A stretch of DNA of 64,000 bases from Otis tarda (Eukaryota; Chordata; Aves; Otidiformes; Otididae), in NCBI GenBank assembly GCA_026413225.1, contig CM048552.1, positions 21,813,001 to 21,877,000 on the forward strand. The letters are read 5' to 3'. Below are positions 37,106 to 49,510 of this stretch, one piece after another. A program made the position numbers and the translations under genes. Every line of letters begins with the position of its first letter. Within the stretch, counting starts at the first letter, position 1. Under the pieces are notes generated by a model that was not told the DNA's origin, did not search any database, and saw only the letters and a program-made list of their open reading frames with translations.

Positions 37106-37949
37106 AGAGCCATTTCTTCTGTTGTAAACTTAAAGACTTCTAAAGCGCATGGAGAGATGAGTACGATATAATGTGTGTATACACTGAACTCCTTGTGAGG
37201 GCTGAGGGGCTAAGAGTTCTCCAAACTCAAGTTTTCAGATGATGAGCATGTATGTGGACAACCCATGTATTCATACATATTCAGCTAAGGATGGAAATGT
37301 GAATCAGAGAGAAACACTCTTCCTCATCTTAATCTGAAGTGAGAGTAAATGGCTCTGAAATCAATCCCACTGCAAAGTGCACTCCAGATGTGTGACAGCA
37401 AAGAAGTGGAAGAGTGGAACCAAGTTTGTCAGGATCATTCTATTCTGTCCTCACCAGCCTTGTAATGTGCATCTGCTTCTTCCCTACTAACGCCCTGTAT
37501 CACTGCACAGGCTGCCTCATAATTTGGCAGTACATGTTTCATATCCTGCTCACATGAATGACCTCTTAAAAAAATTTTAGTAAGGATGTCTTCTTGTACC
37601 ATATGCTGTGGCCATAAGCCCCACATGTGATAGAAACTGTTTATATATTATGGCAGAAGATGGGTGGATAGATGTTTTCCTGGTATAAACAGAATGTAAA
37701 AGATTTATTTCTTTGTAAGACAAAAACAAACCTTCAACTTCTGAAAATCTTTTGACTCCAAACACAGAAGAAGGGGCCATGGAACTAATATTCTTCTTTA
37801 GGAAACTCTGCTCATTAATTTAGCAGGCACATTCAGTACTTTTTCAGTGTCCAAAATGTTTTTAAGAAGCAGATAATGAACAATGCAATATAATAACCCA
37901 ATTTCACAATGACAAAAGCACAAATAATTGAAAGGTGAGATATGCACTC

Positions 37950-37974
37950 TTTTTTTTAAAAAAAAAAAAAAAAA
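37950..37974. repeat. T8A17 homopolymer pair
   Basis: Eight T (37950-37957) are followed directly by seventeen A (37958-37974). The junction is self-complementary and could form an 8-bp hairpin stem. It resembles neither a retroposed tail with a target duplication nor a gene 3' end. Confidence 0.9.
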
Positions 37975-40900
37975 TTCAATCTATTAGGGCTTCTTGGATA
38001 GCCAAAATACCAGAAGATGTTTGGGGGTTGGAGTGGGGTCTGGAATTGTGATTGGTTTGTGGTTTTTTTAATATTAGCTGTCAGTAGAACTTTTATATAA
38101 ATATTACCATTTTCTTCTCAGTTATTTTAACTCTTCCAGTAATGTGTGCAACTGACAGCACAGATATTCTTAAACATACATAGATCATAATTAAAATTAA
38201 TTAATATTAAATTCTTTATCTATGCTACAGAAAATACCTAGAGACAGTTTGCAAAAGTCTTATTACAATTACAATAAAAGTGTGTAAGACATTATTATGG
38301 GCCTCACCACTAAGAGACACAATGAGGAATTGAGAAATTCATCACAAGTTTGGTTGTACATTATGACTTGAAGCTACAGTATCTGTTGCCTGGAGGCCAG
38401 GGTAGCTCCTTCTTTAATTTACACTACCTGATACCTATTTAAATTATGACTAGCCTACTGATACTAGTCTTACAGCATCTGCTTAGTGTGGCCTTACTCC
38501 AGATGTGTTCATCTTGATTGTCCCACTCCCTGGATGGCAGGATATTTTTGTCACCGTCTGTTCACAAAGAATGTTGGAAGTTGGCATGGACAACTCATCT
38601 ACTTGGTTCATATAAAGTTGTCTGCATAAGCAAAGTGAATTCTCCTGCAGACAGAACTGAGTATTTCGGATTTCCATGCTGCCTTGCCAGATTGTAAGGA
38701 CTGAGACTCAAGGAACATAGCAGAAAATAGTACTTTTTGTAAAGATTTACATAATTATTTGTGGAATTCTATACTGCATGGTGAAGTTCTACAGGGCATT
38801 TCAAAGCCCACATAAAACAAAATGTTTAATGGAATTTAGTTATGCAGGAATTTTACAAGAAGACTATCTAATGTCCTTTGACTAAACAGTCCTAATGCTT
38901 CACTTTGTGTTACATATTTGGAAAAAATATGGGAAAAGGCATAATAAAGTTCAAGCTAATCTGAAATGTAATTTCTTGCAGGGAGGATAAATCCAAGTTA
39001 GCAATAAAAGGTTGGAACTAGACCTTTATGTCATGTGAAAATATAGTAACATCTGGAGACTCCAGTTAAAGGATAATGAGTATGACTCTCTCACTTTCAG
39101 TCTTTTTAATATCTAACAATTCTACTTCAATAATTCAAATTATATCTGCCCATAGTGACAGATTGTTTCCTAAGATAAGACTAGCTTGCTTTGTTTGATG
39201 TAATTTCTTCATCAGTATAGCTCACTTTTATCTTTGGTTTAAATGCAAATTCTTTAAAAAACTTAACTTACAATACATTTATGCAGGAACTGAGTATGCA
39301 ATAATCTGCAACAGAAATTCCTTTTAGATGGAGAACAATTCAGAGATCAAAAGGACATTTAAGATAGATATGGAGAAAAAAATTATTGAAGGGAAAAACA
39401 CTTCAAAATATTTTCCAAGACTTTAAGAAGTACCGTAAATCAAGAGCTCTTAAAAATAACAACTTTGACTCACACATTTTCTTTCCTTTTTTGGACTCAA
39501 ACATTTAGAAATATACTGTGGTGTATCATCCAATTGGTATAATTTAAAGTCTATTGGCTTTGTTTCCCTTTACAGACAGAACTGTTCATGTCACCAGTTA
39601 TCAGAATATATATTACCTACTGGCTCCCACATATGAGACCCTCCACTGTTTTTTTCTAATCTTTTTCATTCTCCTTCCCGCAGATTGCAGAGTGTCCACC
39701 ATTGTATAGGACAGGCTCAGCATGAAGCGATTAGATAACAGAAATAAAATTGGGGGTTAGAAGAGAGCCTGACACGTACTTTGTAGGTTACTAGAGATAC
39801 ATACAGAGCTTAATTCACGTAGTTACAGGGTTTGAAAAAAAAAGAGAAGTAAAAGGATCTTGTCAGTAGACCTAGTTTATGAGGCACAGCAGCATTTTGG
39901 CAAAGAAAAGGGGAAGCACACAGTATAGTATCAGAAGAAAAAAAGTGCTATGACCTTCAAATGAGATTACTTTTCTATTGTTTGTAAAAGCCATCATTGT
40001 ACACAACTATAGCTTTTAAAATATCTAGCCTCCTTACAGAATGTCACAGTGCTCCTGGTTATTTCTTAAGAAAGAGATCAAAGTCAGATTTTCAGGTCTT
40101 GATGTTCTTGTTCACACTGTGTTCTTTCTGTTCTGTCTTCACAACACTGAACAGAACTCAATTTTCCAAGCGAGTGACAAGAGAACACATTTGTCACTAC
40201 TTTGTTCTTTTATAAATCCTTGAGTGCACTCCAAAGGAGTAATTTGAAAAAATGCTCACTAAGTATACACTTAGGAAGCATAGTTCTCTTTAGTGGACTG
40301 AATTCTCTCTTCACTGTTCTTGTAACCCAAACAGACCTGTCAAGACATCCTCAGCAGGGGTAAAATATGCCATTTGTTTTTTGAAAAGCTACATCAGTAA
40401 ATGCCAGCAGAGGATCTGTCCGATGTGATTTTAACACATAATCTGCATATTTACTCTACTTTCCCTTTTTGATACTATTTAGTTTTAGTCAAAATAACCT
40501 GCCTGCTACATGAGAGCTTGACTTCCTGAGAATGAATGTCACTTTGTTCAGTTAACTTTGTTAGGTTAACTAAACGGCTTTTTAAGTGAACATTATTGTC
40601 ATTATTGTCATTGTTCCATTAATAACAATCTTAACTAGCTAATGTTTCTTTTTTGTCCAGTAATTCTGATCTTGTTTTCTGTTTCTCATTCTGTTTTCTA
40701 ATTTGTTTCCTAAAAGAAGATATTCCACATAGGAACACTGGAAATGTAGGCATCTCCAGAGTAAGAAACATTTCTGCCAAATGATTATAAATCTGAGAAG
40801 AAACACAGAGAGAAAGAAAGAATAAAAGAGAACCATTTTATGTGACAATTGATATAATAGCAGAAAAGTAATTGCCTCCAAGTTTACAAGGCAATAAATG

Positions 40901-41860
40901 GCTCTCAGTGGCTGATGAACATCAAAGCCATAGGCATTAAAGGCAGGAAAGCCCTCTGTACTTATGAGACCTTTGAACTTTAAGTGTAGTATCTCACAAA
41001 AAACAATATTAGTTTAAGTTTGAAAGTTCTTTTGTTTTATTTTTATTGAAATTTATAGTATCTTTACATGGATCCAATCATATAGAGAGCAGAAGGAGCA
41101 AATCAGCACGCCACCACAAATGAAACACAGCCAAAGGAGACTGTGGAGTCAGACCAAGGTGATGAGCAAGCCAAACTAAGATTTACAGCATTTGTGTTTG
41201 TCCTAATCCAAGTGAGACAAGGTATCCTCATAATGTAGAAAGTGAGAAGAGAATCATAAACATGGTCATGTGATAAAGGGAAGAACTAAGAGCAAAGAGA
41301 AAAAAATCACACCAAATTCTATTCTGGACAAATCTACTGTACTCCATTTCACATTTCAAGTGACAGGTAGCTAGGCACCTGTATAGACTATGTACATACT
41401 CGTCATATGTCGAGATACATGAAGGAGAAATAAAACCTTTGAGGAGTTAACAGTTCACAGCTACTACTGCTTCCAATATAGAAAAGACAATTTTGCTTCA
41501 TACTTAAAGATAAATCCTCAAAAGTTATATAGAATCCACACTACGACTTCTGTTTGCTAAGGGAGTTGGCTTTGATGAAGTGACTAGACATAAGGAGATT
41601 TCAAATATTGCCATCTGGGCAGCACAGAAGATTATCTCAAAGAACATCAGCCCACATACACTAAGATGGTGGTCACTGTAAGCATCTAAACTCTGGAAGT
41701 CACATCATGCTAGTTCAAAATATGTTCTAGTTCAACATTTAGAAGAAGCTGAGGATGAAAACTAACTTTCTTGCACTGTAGTTCTGTCCTTCTTTGGAAT
41801 TCGACAATACTTCTTTCCAAATCTTCTGCATGAACACTAGAGACACCCAGGATGTATATT

Positions 41861-41892
41861 TATTTGTTGTTTGTTTGTTTGTTTGTTTTTGT
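41861..41892. repeat. (TTTG)n microsatellite
   Basis: About six to seven TTTG units, slightly interrupted at the left, ending before a run of A at 41893-41902. Confidence 0.9.
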
Positions 41893-43714
41893 AAAAAAAA
41901 AATAGTACCTATATATTAAGAGTGCCACTGTTTATAAAACAATTCCCTTATGTCTTTAGAAAAAAATTGCCTGTCCAGAGAGTAAGAAACGATCATGTCA
42001 ATCATTAGTCATAGTCAGTCATCTTCAGGTGCAGTTGTAGAGTCACACAGGTATATCTTACAGAGCAACAGGCACTTGTTTCACCAGTTATTTAAAGATT
42101 TTTCATCTGTTTCAGCCAACTCCATTCAGCAATTTAATTTCTGATCCAGATAAATGGAAAAATCTGGGAAATCTTATGTTCTTAATCTTATACTCCTTTT
42201 TAGATGATAAAGAGCTGTTAGCTCTGTTGTTCATTGTATAACGATTTTGGTTCATAACTTTGAGTTCTGATTTTTAATCTAGGATAATGGTAAGCATTAT
42301 AGCTCTACCTCTTCTAGTATTCTATAGGTGTGGATGTATTTCTAATAGGCAGTGTATCTGTCTGTCCCATTATTTCCTATAGACTTTTCCTTAGATTTCA
42401 TTTTGTTTTGTTTATTTGTTGTTTGGTTGTTTTTTAATAAAAGGCAGTGAAATGTCTTAATAGCTTAGTCACAGTTTTTTCTAAACTGATATGGAATTGT
42501 CAAGATTATTTCTCACAAGCACGTTTTCACAGCAGTGCCATAAATCTTGAAAAGTGGCAGCTTTCTATCTCAAACACAATTTAAAGTCTTAAACCAGGCA
42601 AGGCTTGGGGGAAGTTCTATGGTCTGGGATATGCTGGCAGTCAGGATGAATGATTAGAACAGTCCTTTCTGCACCTTCACTCCAAAAGTCTGTGAGACAA
42701 TTCCAGTACTTAAAGAAAAACACCCAAGCATCATTGTTGCCAGGGCCACAGATCCAAAATTGCCAGCCATTCCTCTACAAAACAGGCATTTAGCAGCATG
42801 TTCAATCACATACTTTGCGTGGGGGTTGCTATGGTTTTGTTATGAAGAGATGAGGAAGGCTACTAGAAAATCCTTTTTTTGTAAGTCACCACAAAGGACT
42901 CTTGCCACCAAACAAACTTTATGCTGCTAATAGTCACTAACCATAGTTTCCTGGGCCTCAGTCTTTTCTGAATGGTACTACAGTTCCTTCCTTCCTGTTG
43001 AGATAATGTCCTACAATGCAGTCTTTGATTGTCTTCCAGTGGAAACAACTAATTGCGTACAGAAATACTTTCTAGCAATCTCCAAAGTCACTTGCACTTG
43101 ACCTAGTTGAAATGCATTTTCTACTATTGGCCCTCTTCCAGTAGAACTTGCCTGTGTTGCACAAAGCCTTTTTGGGCAATATATTATTAAACTGGATTTT
43201 TAATTGCTATTGCATGAATAAAATTACAAGTTTGACCATGTAATGCCAGAATGTCAGTTTTTACAGTCATAAATCAGTCTCTTACAGCTCTAAACATGGA
43301 CATATTTTAAAACGTTTCCTTTCTTACCTCAAGTTAGGTAATCTGAGATATCAAAACCTTATTATTTTTTTCTAATCTGATTGCAGTTCCCATACTGTGT
43401 GCACTCATGTAAATATGGTCTAATTTGAGATGTGATGAGCTAGATGAAGAGATTGTAAATGTCAATACACACTATCTGCATCCTTAAGATTCTTTAGGAC
43501 CATTTGGGATACCATAGGTGAAAAAAAATCTTTCCCTACAGAATTATCAGGAAAGTCAGATAACTAGCTTTAGGGTGCAATATGAAAATTAACAAAGTGG
43601 AACGAATATTGCTGTCTATCATTTTTACTTTCTGCAGGCTCAATGGCCTGAATCACTGTCTCTGACATCATATCTTGAGATAAAATCAATGTTGTTTCCA
43701 AACCTTAATATTTC

Positions 43715-44300
43715 TATTCAGCCCTGGAACCTTGGAGTGCTGTGACCATTTTGGGATCCCCAGTACAAGAAATATACAGACTATGGACTGTAGTGAACCC
43801 AGTACAGGGACACCAAGACAGTCAGGGACTGGAGCACACAGAACCCAAGGGAGAGGCTGTGAAAACTGGATTTTTTCTTAAAGGAGGAGTCTAAAGGAAT
43901 CTTATGAATAAAAAGGTTAACATGATCTCATTACTGTCTTTAACTACCTGTTGAGGTTATCTCATTGCTGCCTTCAACTACGGATTGAGAGGCTATAGAG
44001 AAGATGGAGCCAGACTCTTCTCCAAGGTGCAGTGTTAGGATGAAAAGCAATAGTCACAAGTTGTAACAGAGGAAATTCTAATTAGATATCAGGAAAAGGT
44101 TTTCCCCATGAGGGCAGTCAGATGGGCAAGGCTATGAAATCTCTCAATCTCTGTCGTTGGAGAGATCGAAAACTCATCTGGACAAATCTCTGAGTAACTT
44201 GGTGTATACTGGCCCTGACTTGTGCTTGAGGTTGGACCAGATAACCGCCAGAGGAGGTCTCTTCTAACCCAAATCATGCCACACTTCTGCAGTTCTCTGG
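43715..44300 (+). mobile_element. CR1 LINE 3' fragment, very old
   Basis: The sequence 43990-44130 follows the CR1 3' region: the 'gaagatggagccagactcttctc' type block, then 'agtgttaggatgaaaagcaatag' and the 'attctaattagatatcaggaaaaggtttt' block. The 'ttggaccagata' and 'ggtctcttctaacccaaat' end block follows at 44231-44275. The usual octamer tail has decayed. The left part (43715-43880) matches the 'ggagtgctgtgtccagttttggg' region with 'ccagtacaagaaa' after it. Divergence is high, so this is one of the oldest elements in the window. Confidence 0.78.
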
Positions 44301-44819
44301 CTGACATGATGCTGCTCTGCCTGGTAGGCACTGATCACAGTGTACCCGGATCCTGATCCCTCTCCTGCAGTGGTAAAACAGACAAAAACACACATTCTCA
44401 GAGGTGTCCTCTTCCTTGCATTAGGCTGACACAGTGTAGTTCAAATCTAAATGCATCATGCATGAAAAATAACACTCCAGGTGTATGAGATGCTTGATAA
44501 TCTGTGAATTATTTGCAATCCTCAATATAGTTGATACACAAAAGTTAAATACAGTTTTTGTAATTCATCACTATTTTCACCCACACATTTATTATTTCAC
44601 AATCCATCACCGCATCCTTCTGAACAGCTGAATCACATAATTTTTCCATGTATTAATATTTTGATTAACAGTTTAATGAAAAATTACTCTCTTAAGAAGT
44701 GGAAGTGAAGCATAAGCATATTATTGTGAGCAATACACTTGCTGAAAAAATAATTTTGCTCTTTAAAAAAACCCGTTTGTGCCAGAGAGGGAATTGTAAA
44801 ACTGTGAAAAATGAAACTG
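44301..44819. other. Unique sequence, no gene
   Basis: Nothing recognised. Confidence 0.5.
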
Positions 44820-45150
44820 TGTAGGTGCTGTTAGCCTCTGAGTCAGCAGCTAACATATCGCAAAAATTAGCATCTTAAGCCTAAGTGCTCCCCCTACATG
44901 CTATGAGCCACCCTCTCTGCATAACCGTGAACCTACTGACTGCTGCAGCCTGGCAGTGCCTCAGAGCTCATACAACTGAAAGTGCAAAAAACTGATTCAC
45001 TCTAAATTAGCAAAGTACAGCCAGTCACGCTGAAGAGACATTTACCCCGAGAGCATCCTCTGTCATCGACAGGGTAGGAGGAGTTGGCAGCACACGTATT
45101 ATTGCAGAGATACTAGCGGTTTTCTCTGAGGCTGAAGGAGAAACACCTGC
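44820..45150. promoter_or_regulatory. Candidate conserved non-coding element with MAF/AP-1-like site
   Basis: A block of higher complexity and G+C than its flanks. It includes TGAGTCAGCA (44839-44848), an AP-1 core extended to a MAF recognition half-site, a CTGCTGCAGCCTGGCAG stretch near 44940, and CACACGTA near 45092. No frame explains it. Function is inferred only from texture and this one well-formed motif. Confidence 0.25.
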
Positions 45151-46914
45151 AAGTGGGTCAAATTATTTGTTCTATTTCTTTTATAAATGAGGGCAACTGA
45201 CAATCAGTAATTAACACAGACAAACAGAAAGAAAGGATTTGTTTGGCAATTTCATATTTACTTTTTACTAATTTAAATTATTTATTCAGCAGTAGCACAG
45301 TATATCAGTAGAGTTGCTATTTCATTAAGAAGGATAGCTCTCCACTGTTATACAGCATTTGTAATAAAAGACCTGTTAGTTTTGCTCTCTGCTGGCACTC
45401 TGCCAGCCTTGAATATGGTCACAATGCCCTGGAAACTGTGTTTTCTTCTACACCCAGCTCCTTTGATAGCAGGAAGACACGGTGACACAGAGCTGTTCTA
45501 CTCTGAGTACCTCTGATAAATCCAAGCTGTCAGACGCTGCTGGTCAAAGGTAAATGGAATATCAAGGAAAAAAAAAAAAAGAAGTACCAAGGAAAAAAAA
45601 GAAGCACTGACCTTTTCGGCAGTTCTCTCTCAGAAGTCAGTGTTTCATACTAGTTTAGCTGTTAGCACTGAAAGGAAAAATAAGGCTGCTCTGCATACAG
45701 TACAGCCTCTTTTGGTCATTCTTTTGTGTGGAATTGTTGCCACGGCTTTTGAAGATGAGTGAAGCATAGCATAAAGACACATCTATAAATAAAAGATGGT
45801 AATTTTAAACAAGCTTTAAAATGTTTAGAGGAAATAATGCCATTTACAAAGAAATCCTGATCCATTGAAGATGATCTATCTGAGGATATGGAAAACAACA
45901 CTTGGGCCAAAAGATGCCCTTCAAGCTCAAAATGTAAAGCAGTGACTTGAAAACTCTGGTAAGAAACCTGAGAAGGATAGATTTGAGGAAAGAATAGTTA
46001 TAGAATTAAAAGGTATTATTGCTGGACTCACAAGATCACAAGTCAAGCTGAGTCTGGGAGTTACCATCTCTTTGAGGAGCAGGCAGAAGATTGATGCAGA
46101 TGCAGAGCCAAAGAAAAATTTGCACAAAGCGGTATTGATTTCTTTGCTGACATCTGTGGCATTTTAAAATCAGAATACTATATGAAATGGTTTCTCCCAC
46201 AGAAGCAGAGCTTTGACTCACTGTAAAAAGTGAGAGAGAGAAATTCTGTGAAGTCTCAGAAAAGGAGGCATCCTTCTATAAGGCCCCATCTGCTAAACCT
46301 CATGTGTCATTGCTGTTTGCTATATTTATTTTCCAGTGGTTTAAATGCAAGGAGCATCAAGTCTTTTGCTGTTTTAAAAGACACAGTTTTATCCATAAGA
46401 CCTGATCAGGTAGAATGGCCTTTATAGTCCAGTTGAAAGAGGACTATAGAGGCAAAAAAAAACCAGACACTGGCTAGTTGGCAAGAATCAATTATTCATT
46501 CAGAAACATCTAGAGCGAGTCAGATGATCTATCTGCATAACAAATAAAGCTGATGATTTGTCCTGTTTGTTGAATGCATGATTCATGATTATATGATTAC
46601 TCATGAGGCTCATGAGAACATGATTTTATCCAATCCAAAAACAATCTAAGGAGCAATAGCCGAAACATTTGGACCTTGATTCAGGCATATGTGTATGTTT
46701 TACAATTTGAATAGTCCTATTTAGGGAACTTGATTGATCCTGCTCTTAAAATTATGCATGTTTAAGTACATTGCTGGACAAGACAGATAAGACACTTGAA
46801 ACAGGATACGTGACAGTAAAGCAAACTAGTGCAGATTTGCACAAGATGGCAGTGACTTGATGGTGTAAGAAATGCATCAATTCAGTCTGTGAACATATAC
46901 CATCTAGTAGTCAG
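45151..46914. other. Unique sequence, no gene
   Basis: Contains two neighbouring A-rich runs with AAGG starts (45564-45608), and a cluster of ATGATT and CATGA words near 46560-46625. Short minus-strand frames here have no domain features. Confidence 0.55.
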
Positions 46915-47040
46915 TCAGACTGGACATACTGCCTGGGCACGTGGGAGACCCACAGGTCTGGGGGACCAGCCAGCCAGTCAGCTTAAGTGTCTCAACACAA
47001 GGTTCTGTTTGACATAGAATAAGGAATATGCAGGACAGAA

Positions 47041-47480
47041 CCTCCTCTTAGGGAAGTCTACTGCCTCCCTGGGGCCTAGGTTAAGGACATCACTAGGAAT
47101 CTTCCTAGCTTGGTACAGCCCTTAGACTACCACCCATTACTGCTCTTCCATGTGGGTGGCAATGAGGCTGCAACATGTAGTCCAAGGGTGATCAAAAGAG
47201 ACTTCAGGGCCTTGGAATGGTTTGTAAGTGAATCTGGGGCATAGGTTATATTTTCCTCTCTCCTTCCAGTTGCAAGCAGCAACATTGGAAGGAACAGGCA
47301 CACTCAGTCTATTAACACATGGCTCCAAGGCTGGTGTCACTGCCACAATTTTGGGTTTTTTGATAATAAGATGACCTACATGGCACCAGGCTTGCTGGCG
47401 TTGGATGGGATTCACCTTTCTCAAAGCAGGAAGAGGGTCTTTGCACATGAGCATAGGGCTCATTAACAGAGCTTTAAACC
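47041..47480 (+). pseudogene. CR1 ORF1 SGNH/esterase-like domain remnant
   Basis: In the frame starting at 47041 the reading matches the C-terminal esterase-like domain known from CR1-clade ORF1 proteins. It runs REVYCLPGA (47050-47076), then LPSLVQPLDYHPLLLFHVGG up to GGNE at 47155-47166 (the position of the GxND block III). The stretches FSSLLPVASSNIGRNR and INTWLQGWCHCHNFGFFDN follow. DGIHLSQ at 47404-47424 supplies the D-x-x-H of block V. In-frame stops fall after CLPGA, after SESGA and near 47469. Block I (GDS) is missing or decayed upstream. The domain is thought to act on lipids or aid retrotransposition. Here it is a fossil reading on the + strand, although a longer frame happens to be open on the opposite strand. 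Confidence 0.85.
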
Positions 47481-47759
47481 AGGCTTTAAGTGGGAGGGCG
47501 ATAATATCAGGCTTGCCCGTGAGCAGGTGTGGGATGGCATGCCAAGGATAGAGGGATGTGGTAATAGCAAGGGCCCTCAGCCTGTTGCTCTGAGACATGC
47601 TGGGTACACTGCAGCAGACCTAAAGTCTTATGGAGATGAGCCAGGGGCTCCTGAGGCAATAGGAGCCAATGGGGAAACACCAATGAAATACCTTAAAGGA
47701 ATTAAGGGGTGTTCCTCTAAGAAGGTAACATGGCTGACAGCTTAAGTGCCTCTACACCA

Positions 47760-48170
47760 AAGCACACAGCATGGGCAACAAACAGGAGGAACTGGAAGCC
47801 ACTATGCTGCTAGAAAGCTATGACCTAGTTGCCATTACAGAAACCTGGTGGGATGAATCTCATGATTGGAGTGTGGCTATCAATGGCTATAGGCTATTCA
47901 GAAGGGACAAGTGAGGAAGTACGGGCAGAGGTATTGCCCTCGACATCAAGAAATGGACAGAGTGTGAAGAGCTGTCTCTGAAGAATAGCCACGAGCAGCT
48001 TGAAAGCTTATGAGTGAGAATTAGAGACTGAGCTGACAAAGGGAACCTGGTGGTTGGTGTTTACTACACGTCACCCAACCAAGGGGAGCCTACTGATGAA
48101 GACTTCTTACTCCAGGCAGTCTGGGCTGCAGTCATCATGCACTGGTAGAGTTTGCAGTCCTGAGGGAAAT
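47760..48170 (+). pseudogene. CR1 ORF2 APE-type endonuclease remnant
   Basis: The reading LVAITETWWDESHDW begins at 47825 and continues SVAINGYRLFRRDK. It contains the ETW block in which the glutamate (47840-47842) binds the catalytic metal in AP-endonuclease-like LINE nucleases. The preceding NKQEELEATMLLESYD segment is the normal lead-in. After RRDK a stop and several shifts break the frame. The later block that in CR1 reads GNLVVGVYY is legible near 48043-48066. The enzyme would nick target DNA for target-primed reverse transcription. This copy cannot be functional. Confidence 0.88.
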
Positions 48171-48380
48171 GGGTCAGGCAAAGAGTAAAGTCATGACCTC
48201 GAATTTCAGGAAAGCAAAATTCCAGCTCTTCAATGAGAGATTCTGGGATATTGCCCTCAGGGAAAAGGGAGAAGAACAGAGCTGGCACATCTTTAAGGAT
48301 GCCCTCCATAAAGCACAAAAGCTCTCCATTTCCAGGTGTAAGAAAGCAGGCAAGGAAGGGAAGAGACTGGTATGACTGTG

Positions 48381-49508
48381 TGTCGTAGTTCAGCCCCGAT
48401 CGGGACCAGACTATGCAGTCTCTCTCTCTCGCTCCCCCCACCCTCCGAGAGAATAGGAGGAGATGATATAAGAAAAACGGCTCAAGGTTTGAGATAAGGA
48501 CGGGGAGAAATCCTTAAAGTTACCATTACGGGCAAAACAGACTCGACTTGGGGAAAAACACTCATTTATTTTTAAAACTAGCAGGAGAATGAGACAGGGA
48601 ACAAGATAACCTCCCCCCACCCCTCCCTCTTCCCGGGCTTAACATTATCTATACTACCTCCCCTCCCGAGCGGCACGGGGTGGGGGGAAAAGGGAATGGG
48701 GGTCGTGGTCAGTTCATCACGCGTTGTTAAATGCCACTGTGTCATCGTCGGGGGAAGAACTCCTCGCATTCCTCCCCTGCTCGGTTGTGGGGTCCCTCCC
48801 ACAGGCCACAGTCCTTCGTGAAACTGCTCCAGCGTGGGTCATCTCTTCCACGGGGTGCAGTCCCTCCAGAACAGCTGTCCCAGCGGGCCCTCCACGGGCC
48901 ACAGCCTCCTTCAGGCCTCCACCCGCTCCGGCGTGGGGTCCTCCACGGGCTGCAGGTGGATCTCTGCCCCTCCGTGGACCTCCATGGGCTGCAGGGGGAC
49001 AACCTGCTCCACCATGGTCTTCACCACGAGCTGCAGAGGAATCTTGGCCAGGAGCCACATTCTTCTTCACTGACCTTGGTGTCTGCAGCCGTTCCTCACA
49101 ACAGGCTGGCAGACGCCTCTCAGAATCCTTTTTACATCTTATTCACTTCAACTTCTCATCTCCTCTCCACTTCTTGCAGCCAGGCTGGGCCGAATTGGGC
49201 CCAGTCAGCTGCCCGGCGGGAGGCCAGAGGGTGAGGCCTGCAAGGCCCACAAGGCTTGCGCCTCCTCCTCTCTGCCCCCCACTCAGCTGCTTCACATCTT
49301 CTCCCCTTTTTTTTCTGTTTTCCCCTTCTTAAATACGTTATCGCAGAGGCGTTATCATGGGACATTCTGCTACCAATTGGCTCGGCCTTGGCCAGCAGTG
49401 GGTCCGCCCTAGGCCCGGCTGAGTCCACTAAACAAAGGGGAGCAACTTCTAGCAGTTTCCTACAGAAGCTACCACCTTAAGCCCCCGCTCACTAACAAAA
49501 CCAGGACA
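48381..49508 (-). mobile_element. Solo LTR of an avian endogenous retrovirus, nested in CR1
   Basis: The element runs from TGTC (48381) to GACA (49508), 1128 bp, flanked by CTGTG on the left and TTGTG on the right. That is a 4-of-5 match, as expected for a 5-bp target duplication. The CR1 reading resumes directly after it ('GAGACCTGCTGGTCAAACTA'). The sense direction is minus, with a TATA-like TATTTAAGAA on the reverse strand near 49326-49335. A GC-rich ~39-bp minisatellite occupies about 48775-49045. The copy shares all its blocks with the LTR at 27067-28193 and is the cleaner of the two. No internal viral region is present. It is younger than the CR1 it interrupts. Confidence 0.92.
48677..48702 (+). 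other. G-quadruplex motif in the LTR
   Basis: Four G runs (G4 at 48677-48680, G6 at 48682-48687, G3 at 48692-48694, G5 at 48698-48702) are separated by loops of 1, 4 and 3 bases. This satisfies the classic quadruplex pattern on the + strand, which is antisense to the LTR. The sister LTR at 27067-28193 has only a weaker version. Confidence 0.75.
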
Positions 49509-49510
49509 TT

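Larger units (their letters stand above)
37106..43714. other. Unique AT-rich sequence with simple repeats, no gene
   Basis: Contains a T8A17 tract (37950-37974), a (TTTG)n stretch (41861-41892), another TTTTG-rich stretch near 42400-42430 and otherwise unique DNA. No frame has family-like features. Confidence 0.55.

Noticed and set aside
47137-47598. 153-codon frame on the minus strand
   Set aside because: It is antisense to the CR1 ORF1 esterase-like region. The sense reading is recognisable despite stops.
48717-49428. Open frames of 202 and 167 codons (+) and 117 and 90 codons (-)
   Set aside because: They lie inside the nested solo LTR (48381-49508) over the same kind of minisatellite. 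They are the counterpart of the false frames at 27370-28029.
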